From positions 219,501 to 283,500 of the forward strand of contig NZ_JAKNYM010000002.1 of assembly GCF_022865105.1 (NCBI RefSeq): a DNA stretch of 64,000 bases, in the 5' to 3' direction. The stretch comes from Sphingomicrobium astaxanthinifaciens (GTDB taxonomy: Bacteria; Pseudomonadota; Alphaproteobacteria; Sphingomonadales; Sphingomonadaceae). The notes beneath the pieces were generated by a model. That model had not been told where the DNA came from. It made no database searches and was given only the letters and a program-made list of their open reading frames with translations. Numbering within the stretch: position 1 is the first letter of the stretch; each line of letters starts with the position of its first letter. The translations under genes were made by a program, and so were the position numbers. This document shows, piece after piece, positions 56,736 through 64,000 of this stretch.

Positions 56736-57950
56736 ATGAGCGATGTCATCATCTCGGGCGGGGGCCTCGTCGGCCTCGCCTTCGCCGCGGCGCTCGACAG
56801 CGCCGGGCTGCGCGCCACCCTCGTCGATCCCGCCGATCCCGACGCGCGCGCCAACGCCGCCTTCGACGGCCGCACCAGCGCGGTCAGCTCCTCTTCGCGG
56901 CGGATGTTCGAGGTCGTCGGCATCGCCCCCCATTTTCCCGAACCCGGGAACCCGATCCGGACCATCAAGGTCGCCGACGGGCTGGCCGAGGGCGGGCTCG
57001 CCTTCGAGGCGGGGGCGGAGGAGGAACCGCTCGGCTGGATGCACGAGAACCGCCATCTTCGCGAAGCGCTCCTCAAGCGCGCGCGCGCGGGCCGCCATCT
57101 CGACCTGCGTTACGGCCGCCACGCGGTGGCGACGCGGCGCGATGCCAACAGGGTGCGGATGACCCTCGACGATGGCAGCGAGATCGCCGCGCCGCTGCTG
57201 GTCGGCGCCGAGGGGCGCAATTCGCCCACCCGCGAGGCGGCGGGGATCCGGGTGGCGCGCTGGAAATATGACCATCATGCGATCGTCTCGACGCTCGCGC
57301 ACGCGCGCCCGCACGGCGATGTCGCGTGGGAAATCTTCTATCCCGGCGGCCCGTTCGCGCTGCTACCGATGACCGACCTGCCCGACGGGCGCCACCGCTC
57401 GGCGCTCGTCTGGTCGGTCCCGACCGCCGATTCGCCCGGGCTGCTCAAGCTCCCGGACGAGGTTTTCGCCGCCGAGGCGGAGCGCGCGATGGGTGGTTTT
57501 CTCGGCGCCATCGAGATGCTGAGCCCGCGTTCGACCTACCCGCTCGGCTTCCACCACACGGCGCGGCTCACCGCCGAGCGGATGGCGCTGATCGGCGATG
57601 CCGCGCACGGCATCCACCCGATCGCGGGGCAGGGGGTCAACCTGGGCTATCGCGACGCCGCCGCGCTCGCCGAGGTGCTGGTCGAGGGCCGCCGGCTGGG
57701 GATGGACCCGGGCGATGCGCAGCTGCTCGAGCGCTACGAACGCTGGCGCAGCCTCGACACGCTGAGCGTGGCCGCCGCGACCGACGGGCTCACCCGGCTC
57801 TACGGGGTGCCCGGGCGCACCGCGTCGATGGTGCGGCGGCTCGGCATGGGGCTGGTCAACCGCTTCGGGCCGCTCAAGGAGAAGCTCAAGCAGGAAGCGC
57901 AGGGGACGAGCGGCGACCTGCCGCTGCTGCTGCGCGGGCTGCCGATCTAG
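56736..57950 (+). CDS. UbiH/UbiF/COQ6-type FAD-dependent hydroxylase
   Basis: 404 residues. The FAD motif ISGGGLVGLAFAAAL is at 6-20, the DG motif middle, and LIGDAAHGIHPIAGQGVNLGYRD near 284-307. It hydroxylates the ubiquinone ring; which carbon (UbiH, UbiF or UbiL type) cannot be told from sequence alone. It is divergent from ftsK and converges on the LON-domain gene. COQ9, in the same pathway, is at 3.7 kb. Confidence 0.9.
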   Translation: MSDVIISGGGLVGLAFAAALDSAGLRATLVDPADPDARANAAFDGRTSAVSSSSRRMFEVVGIAPHFPEPGNPIRTIKVADGLAEGGLAFEAGAEEEPLGWMHENRHLREALLKRARAGRHLDLRYGRHAVATRRDANRVRMTLDDGSEIAAPLLVGAEGRNSPTREAAGIRVARWKYDHHAIVSTLAHARPHGDVAWEIFYPGGPFALLPMTDLPDGRHRSALVWSVPTADSPGLLKLPDEVFAAEAERAMGGFLGAIEMLSPRSTYPLGFHHTARLTAERMALIGDAAHGIHPIAGQGVNLGYRDAAALAEVLVEGRRLGMDPGDAQLLERYERWRSLDTLSVAAATDGLTRLYGVPGRTASMVRRLGMGLVNRFGPLKEKLKQEAQGTSGDLPLLLRGLPI

Positions 57951-57958
57951 CCGCGCCG

Positions 57959-58591
57959 CTACTGCAGCGTCTGGTCGGCCTCGGGACCGCCCGGCGCGAT
58001 GCGCTGGAACTGCATCAGCTGGACCAGCAGGTCGGCGCGCCCCGCCAGCGCGCGCTCCTCGAGCAGCGCCTGCTTGGAGGGGATGTCGAAGGGCGCGACC
58101 TGCGCGATCGCGTTGATCAGCGTCTCGTCGTCGAGCCGCGCCACCGCCTCCCAGTCGACCTCGAGCCCGAGCGCGTCGCCAAAGGCGCGCGCCTCCTGTT
58201 CGACCGACGCCCGCCGCGCCGGGCCGAGCGAGCCGATGACACTGTCGTCATAGGCGGCAAGGTCGACATCGAGCTGGCGGTAGAGCGTGTCGACCTGCGG
58301 CTCGCGGATCGCGCGAAAGCGCTCGACGCCCTCGAGGATGATGTTGAAGCGCCCGTCGTCGAGTTCCTCGAGCGCGACGATGTCGCCGATGCACCCGACC
58401 TGGTGGAGCGCGCGCTCGTCTTCCGGGTCGAGCGGCTGGATCATCGCGATCCGCCCGTCGCTGTCGATGGCGTCGCGCACCATGTCGCGATAGCGCGCCT
58501 CGAAGATATGCAGCGGCAATTGCGCGCGCGGGAAGAGGATGGCCCCCGCGAGCGGGAAGATTCGCACGCGCGTCGGGCGCGCGTCCATCAT
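57959..58591 (-). CDS. LON substrate-binding domain protein
   Basis: 210 residues, consisting only of a Lon N-terminal (LAN/PUA-like) domain: IFPLAGAILFPRAQLPLHIFEARYRDMV and a later DIVALEELDDGRFNIILEGVERF. No ATPase or protease domain. It may act as an adaptor or substrate binder; role unknown. It is coupled to the thioredoxin-TPR gene by ATGA, a pairing common in alphaproteobacteria. Confidence 0.9.
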   Translation of the reverse strand: MMDARPTRVRIFPLAGAILFPRAQLPLHIFEARYRDMVRDAIDSDGRIAMIQPLDPEDERALHQVGCIGDIVALEELDDGRFNIILEGVERFRAIREPQVDTLYRQLDVDLAAYDDSVIGSLGPARRASVEQEARAFGDALGLEVDWEAVARLDDETLINAIAQVAPFDIPSKQALLEERALAGRADLLVQLMQFQRIAPGGPEADQTLQ

Positions 58592-59499
58592 GTGAAGAGC
58601 ACCGCCGACAGTCGCCGCCGCTGGGTCTTCGACCAGTCGTCCTCGAGCCCCGCCGCCTCGATCAGCTCGAGCAGCGTGGTGCGCGCCTTGCCGTCTTCCC
58701 AGTCGCGATCGCGGCCGATGATCTCGAGGAGCTGGTCGGCGGCGGCATCGCGCTCGCCGTCGGCCATCGCCGCCTCGGCGAGCTTGAAGCGCGCCGCGTG
58801 ATCGTCGGGGTCGGCCTCGAGCCGGGCGACATAGGGGCTGGTATCGACCGCGTCCTCGCCGAGCCGCGCCATCTTGAGCTGGGCGCGCGCTTGCGCGACG
58901 GCGGGATCGGCGGCGAGCTTGTCGTCGAGCCCGTCGAGCAACGTCGCGGCGGCCTCGGCCTGCCCGGCGAGGATCTGCGCACGCGCCATTCCGGCGATCG
59001 CCCGGGGGTGGTCGGGGGCCAGCTCCCTGATCTGCGAGAACAGGATGATCGCGCGCTCGCCGTCGCCCGATTCGAGCACCTGCTCGCCCATCTCGAGCAG
59101 CGGCTCGACCTGCTGCTCGGCCGTCTGCGCGTCGCCCTCGAGGGGGAGCTGGCGGATCATCTGGTCGAGCACCTGCTTGAGCTGGCCGGGGGTGCGATAC
59201 TGGGTCAGGTCGCCGAGCGGCTGGCCTTGGAAGATGGCATAGACCGTCGGCACCGACTGGATGCGGAACTGCGCGGCGATGAACTTCTGTTCGTCGACAT
59301 CGACCTTGGCGAGCATCACCCCCTTGTCGGCATAGTCGCTCGCGACCTGCTCGAGGATCGGGGTCAGCTGCTTGCACGGACCGCACCATGCGGCAGTGAA
59401 CTGGAGGATCACCAGCTTCGACATCGAGGGGGTGATCACCTCGTCCTCGAACCGCTTGAGCGCCGTCTTGTCGTCCTCGCTCATGCCCAGCGTCGCCAT
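58588..59499 (-). CDS. Thioredoxin-TPR protein (YbbN/CnoX family)
   Basis: 303 residues. The N-terminal thioredoxin domain (about 15-120) has AAWCGPCKQ, so both redox Cys are present, followed by TPR-like helices to the C-terminus. In E. coli YbbN/CnoX is a chaperone-linked redox protein that loses the second Cys; here CGPC suggests true thioredoxin activity. The start at 59499 is MATLGMSED. The LON gene follows. Confidence 0.9.
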   Translation of the reverse strand: MATLGMSEDDKTALKRFEDEVITPSMSKLVILQFTAAWCGPCKQLTPILEQVASDYADKGVMLAKVDVDEQKFIAAQFRIQSVPTVYAIFQGQPLGDLTQYRTPGQLKQVLDQMIRQLPLEGDAQTAEQQVEPLLEMGEQVLESGDGERAIILFSQIRELAPDHPRAIAGMARAQILAGQAEAAATLLDGLDDKLAADPAVAQARAQLKMARLGEDAVDTSPYVARLEADPDDHAARFKLAEAAMADGERDAAADQLLEIIGRDRDWEDGKARTTLLELIEAAGLEDDWSKTQRRRLSAVLFT

Positions 59500-59659
59500 T
59501 GCCTCATCCCCGTCTACTTGGTTGGTCCGTTGACCGTCATATGGGGTTCGGGGCGGGTCGCACAACCGGGGCTTGAGAATAGGGGTTGCGGCAACCCCCG
59601 GGTGCCGCTATCTGCGCCTCCACCCGGTCGGGACGCACTGATTCCCGATCCGCCGATGA

Positions 59660-59734
59660 GCGGGCGTAGCTCAGGGGTAGAGCACAACCTTGCCAAGGTT
59701 GGGGTCGAGGGTTCGAATCCCTTCGCCCGCTCCA
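59660..59734 (+). tRNA. tRNA-Gly (anticodon GCC)
   Basis: 75 nucleotides with encoded CCA. The acceptor stem GCGGGCG pairs with CGCCCGC (59724-59730), then T and CCA. The anticodon stem ACCTT/AAGGT encloses GCC, reading GGC/GGU. The T-loop TTCGAAT is standard. TTTTT follows closely, a possible terminator tail. Confidence 0.97.
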
Positions 59735-59820
59735 TTTTTCCCACCGTGACAAGCGATTGGCTGCCTTCGGGGCGGCGTGGCGATGCCGCGTCCAAGCGCG
59801 CCCTCGATGCGAAGGGGCGC

Positions 59821-60066
59821 TCAGCCGTTGCCGACGCTGCGGACCTCGAGATCGCCCCGCGCGATCGCGAGGGCGACGAGGTGGGTCCGGTTGCGCGCGC
59901 CCATCTTGTAGCGGATATTTTCGATATAGCGTTCGACCGTGCGCGCCGCGAGCCCGACCGCGGCGGCGATCTGCCGCGCCGATCGGCCGGTGGCGACGAG
60001 CTCGAGGATCTCGCTTTCCCTCGGGGTCAATCGTGTCGCACCGTTCGCCACGCTGGAAATGATCAT
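59821..60066 (-). CDS. Single-domain LuxR-type HTH regulator
   Basis: 81 residues, made up almost only of a LuxR C-terminal HTH (LTPRESEILELVATGRSARQIAAAVGLAARTVERYIENIRYKMGARNRTHLVALA), without receiver or ligand domain. Such stand-alone domains bind DNA as dimers and are often regulated by expression level alone. Target unknown. It has no partner kinase nearby and is flanked by tRNA-Gly and a 335-base gap. Confidence 0.88.
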   Translation of the reverse strand: MIISSVANGATRLTPRESEILELVATGRSARQIAAAVGLAARTVERYIENIRYKMGARNRTHLVALAIARGDLEVRSVGNG

Positions 60067-60145
60067 GCCACCGGCTCCCCTATCGCGTCTGGATCTCGCG
60101 CTTGAAATTTAAGCCGGACATTAACATCAATTACCCCGGAGAGTC

Positions 60146-60421
60146 ATGCTGTGGTGGTCGATTGACGATGAAATCCCTTCTTTTCCGCTGGATTCCGGCC
60201 GGTTCCGCGACATAAATCGCCGCGCCGCGCGGGTCGCGGGCCCCCTCACCCGCGCCGACCGGACGGGCTGGGGGGCGATCGGTGACCCGAGTCGCCCGCC
60301 TGGAGGGGCGCGGCGCGGCCGTTGGCGGGCGCTCGCGCGCTGGCCTCTGGCCGCCGCCGCGCGGCTGTGGCAACAGGTGCGGAGGCGAGGGGAGGAGGCC
60401 CATGATCGAATTGCTGCATAG
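60146..60421 (+). CDS. Possible small protein upstream of DUF2721 gene
   Basis: An open frame of 91 codons begins ATG with GGAGAG five bases upstream, and ends 20 bases inside the DUF2721 gene. The first 30 residues (MLWWSIDDEI...) look protein-like, but the rest is Arg/Ala/Gly-rich as expected of a random GC-rich frame. No family is recognised. It lies in a 335-base stretch (60067-60401) that otherwise holds no gene, only promoters for the LuxR gene and the DUF2721 gene. Confidence 0.3.
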   Translation: MLWWSIDDEIPSFPLDSGRFRDINRRAARVAGPLTRADRTGWGAIGDPSRPPGGARRGRWRALARWPLAAAARLWQQVRRRGEEAHDRIAA

Positions 60422-60926
60422 TGCCGGGATGGCCGACCTGATCGCGCGCACCGCCTCGACCCCCAAGGTGCAGGGGATCCTCCAGCTGAGCCTCGCCCCC
60501 GTCTTCCTGCTCGCGGGGATCGGCGCCTTCCTCAACGTCATGAACATCCGCCTCACCTGGCTGGTCGAGCGGATCAACGCGATCGAGAGCGCGCTCGAGG
60601 ATCGCCCGGTGCCGCGGCTGGCCGAACAGCTCCCGCTCCTGCTGCGGCGCCAGCGCTACGCCCACCATGCGGTCAACCTGTCGACCGCCGCCGCGTTGAT
60701 GATCTGCCTCGTCGTCGGGCTGTTGTTCGTGTCCGCCTTCGTGCGCACCCCGCTGGGGACGCTCGTCGCCCTCTCGTGGATCGGCGCGATGGCGCTCATC
60801 TTCACCGCGCTGACCTTCTTCCTGCGAGAGACCTCGCTGGCCACGCGCAACCTCGCCGACAGCCGCGAACTGTCGCGCCGGATCGCGCGGAGCGAGCAGG
60901 CGGGCGAGGAGCCGCGCGAAGCCTAG
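60402..60926 (+). CDS. DUF2721 membrane protein
   Basis: 174 residues with three hydrophobic segments (about 25-45, 92-112, 118-140). QGILQLSLAPVFLLAGIGAFLNVMNIRLTWLVERIN is the typical DUF2721 beginning. Function unknown. GGAGGAGG precedes the ATG at 60402. It converges on trpA with a 4-base overlap of ends. Confidence 0.88.
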   Translation: MIELLHSAGMADLIARTASTPKVQGILQLSLAPVFLLAGIGAFLNVMNIRLTWLVERINAIESALEDRPVPRLAEQLPLLLRRQRYAHHAVNLSTAAALMICLVVGLLFVSAFVRTPLGTLVALSWIGAMALIFTALTFFLRETSLATRNLADSRELSRRIARSEQAGEEPREA

Positions 60927-61719
60927 CCCCGCGTCGCCGCCTTGAGCGTGGCGACGAACTCGCGCACCGCGGCGGCGGGATCGCTCGCCGCCTGCGCCGC
61001 CGCCACGATCGCGCTGCCGCAGATCACCCCCGCCGCGCCCGCCGCGAGCCCGGCGCGCACTTGTGCCGGGGTCGAGATCCCGAAGCCGAGGACCGGAGGC
61101 GGTGCGCCCAGTGCGCGCAGCCGATCGAACAGCGCGTCATGGTCGAGCGCCATGTCGGCGCGCTGCCCGGTCACCCCCGCGCGGGCGACGCAATAGATGT
61201 AGCCCGACCCGAGCGCGGCGATCCGTTCGAGCGCCGCGGCGCCGGTGTTGGGCGCGGCAATCAGCACCGGGTCGAGCCCGGCCTCGCGCGCGGCATCGGC
61301 GAAGCGGGCGGCCTCGAGGCTCGGGACGTCGGCGACCAGCAGGCTATCGGCGCCCGCCCGCGCGGCCGCCGCGCAGAAATCCTCGAGCCCGCGGGCGACG
61401 ACGAGGTTGGCGTAGGTCAGGATCCCGATCGGCACCTCGGCATGGCGCTCGCGCAGCCGGGCGATGAGCTCGAACGAGGCGCGCGGCGTGATCCCCCCCG
61501 CCAGCGCCCGCTGCGCGGCGGCCTGGATCACCGGCCCGTCGGCGACCGGGTCGGAAAATGCGATCCCCACCTCGAGCATGTCGGCGCCCCCGGCGACCGC
61601 CGCGTCGAGCAGCGCGAAGCTGGTCTCGGCATCGGGATCGCCGAGCATCAGAAAAGCCCCGAGCGCGCCCTCCCCGGCGGCATCGAGCCGCGCGAACATT
61701 CGTCCGTAGCGCTGGTGTC

Positions 61720-61723
<4 letters not shown>
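60923..61723 (-). CDS. trpA: Tryptophan synthase alpha chain
   Basis: 266 residues, TIM barrel. Catalytic Glu51 ([11 protein letters not shown]) and Asp62 (ADGP) are both present. It cleaves indole-3-glycerol phosphate and passes indole to TrpB. It is coupled to trpB by ATGA and is the last gene of the operon. Confidence 0.96.
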
Positions 61724-62897
<1,174 letters not shown>

Positions 62898-62901
<4 letters not shown>

Positions 62902-64000
62902 TGTCCGCTCCTGCGGTCGGGGTGGCGCAGCGCCGCGAACAGCGCTTCGACCTTGGCCGGGTCCTTGGTCCCCGGCGCCGCCTCTACCCCCGAGCAGATG
63001 TCGAGCCCATAGGCGCCGGCGCGCGCCGCGGCGCGCACGTTGTCGGGGCCGATCCCCCCCGCGAGGAAGGCGCGGGTCAGGTCGTCGCGGCCGGCGATGC
63101 GGCGCCAGTCGAAGGCGACCCCCGTGCCCCCGCTGCGCGTGCCGATGCGCGTGTCGAACAGCGTGCGGTCGGCCTGCGGCACGGCATCGATCGCCGTGCC
63201 CTCGACCCCGGCCAGCGCCCAGCATTCGGTGCCCGCGCGCAGGTGCGGGCGCAGCGCGCCGATCTTGGCGCCGGCGCCGGGCTCGTGGAGCTGCACCACG
63301 TCGAGGCGCAACGCGCGGCTCGCGGCGGCGATCTCCTCGGGCGGCTGGCCGCGGAACACGCCGACCGTCTGCATCCCGAACTGGCCGGCCATCATGGTCA
63401 GCGTGCGGGCCCGCTCGACGTCGATTGCGCGCGGGGTGCCCGGCACGAAGATGAAGCCAACATGGCTCGCGCCCTGCCGCGCCGCGAGCGCGACGTCGGC
63501 AACCCGCGTCATCCCGCACAGCTTGACCGGCCCGTGCACCAGCTGGCGCGCGGCGAGCGCGATATCGTCCGCCGCCATCAGCGCCGAGCCGACGAGGAAG
63601 CCGTCGACATGGCGCGCGAGCCGTTGCGCATCGGCGTGGCTCGCGATCCCGCTTTCGCTCACCAGCACGACGTCGTGCGGGACGCGCGGGGCGAGCGCCT
63701 CGGTCACCGCGAGGTCGGTGGTCAATGTCTTGAGGTTGCGGTTGTTGATGCCGACGAGCCGCGCCCCGAGCCCGAGCGCGCGGTCGAGCTCGGTCGCGTC
63801 ATGGACCTCGACGAGCACGTCCATGTCGAACCGCGCGGCGCGGGCCATCACCGCCCGGGCGGTCGCATCGTCGAGCACCGAGAGCATCGCCAGCACCGCG
63901 TCGGCCCCCGCCGCGCGCACCTCGTCCACCTGCCGCGGGTCGACGATGAAGTCCTTGGCGAGGATCGGTCCGCCATAGTCCTTGCGCAAGGTGGCGAGCA
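62898..64000 (-). CDS. trpC: Fused indole-3-glycerol-phosphate synthase / phosphoribosylanthranilate isomerase (TrpCF), 5' end outside window
   Basis: At least 366 codons in one frame, open to the right edge. The first part is the C-terminal half of Trp[29 protein letters not shown] and GFLVGSALM. After a short join at [12 protein letters not shown] comes a complete TrpF with [24 protein letters not shown] and LAGGIGPDN. This is the TrpC-TrpF order and join of the enterobacterial bifunctional enzyme; in most alphaproteobacteria the genes are separate. No stop or frameshift separates the halves. It is coupled to trpB by ATGA, so the order is trpCF-trpB-trpA. Confidence 0.93.

Noticed and set aside
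59514-59795. Minus-strand frame across tRNA-Gly encoding RAKGFEPSTPTLARL-like sequence
   Set aside because: This is the well-known false protein produced by reading the complement of a tRNA gene.
60109-60124. CtrA-like site TTAA-N8-TTAA
   Set aside because: The spacing is eight rather than the consensus seven, and it is a single copy.

Overview
This is a contiguous piece of core chromosome from a very G+C-rich alphaproteobacterium, most likely a member of the Sphingomonadales. The reasons are the gene order (dnaQ-coaE-aroE-maf, then hemE-hemJ-rho, then mnmE-mnmG-rsmG-parA-parB facing holA-lptE-leuS), the presence of COQ9, HemJ, MmcB, DUF1491 and DUF3576 proteins, and a TonB-dependent receptor. 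The genus cannot be fixed from sequence alone. I see no insertion sequence, prophage, CRISPR array or defence island; coding density is very high and many genes overlap by 4 bases (ATGA or GTGA).

Layout. 1-3.7 kb: the end of a TonB-dependent receptor facing feoA-feoB, with a Fur-box-like site at the feoA start. 3.7-7.1 kb: COQ9, an EamA transporter, an Old Yellow Enzyme and a SOUL haem-binding protein. 7.1-10.9 kb: a leftward riboflavin cluster ribD-ribE-ribB-ribH. Its RibB carries an extra N-terminal helix-turn-helix and a dead GTP cyclohydrolase II domain, and a perfect inverted repeat lies just upstream. The working RibA is about 43 kb away. 10.9-17.4 kb: tonB, gltX, a lipoprotein, nadE, prs, an LprI-like protein and rpmI-rplT. 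17.5-23.8 kb: pheST, and ftsE-ftsX-ydcF-plsC as one overlapping chain. 23.9-32.7 kb: a zinc-ribbon protein, tRNA-Leu, msrB, a class A PBP, small conserved proteins, mmcB, a SleB-type hydrolase, a thioesterase, ptsN and hpf.

32.8-45 kb is the probable chromosome origin region. dnaQ, coaE, aroE and maf run left and hemE, hemJ, rho, terC, mnmE, mnmG, rsmG, parA and parB run right from a 301-base gap that holds three DnaA-box-like sites and an AT-rich tract. Two parS sites lie 5-7 kb to the right, beside parAB. Replication initiation, segregation, haem synthesis, transcription termination and tRNA modification genes are thus grouped as in other alphaproteobacteria.

45-64 kb: holA, lptE, leuS, a DUF3576 lipoprotein, an outer-membrane-like protein, a short thiE-like gene, the PLP homeostasis protein, ribA, xth, lolA, ftsK, a UbiH-type hydroxylase, a LON-domain protein, a thioredoxin-TPR protein, tRNA-Gly, a single-domain LuxR regulator, a DUF2721 protein, and a leftward trp segment in which trpC and trpF are fused, followed by trpB and trpA. 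The fused gene runs off the right edge.

The most interesting features are the HTH-RibB fusion with its adjacent operator-like repeat, the paired and opposite decay of two RibBA-type genes, the oriC/parS region and the fused trpCF.
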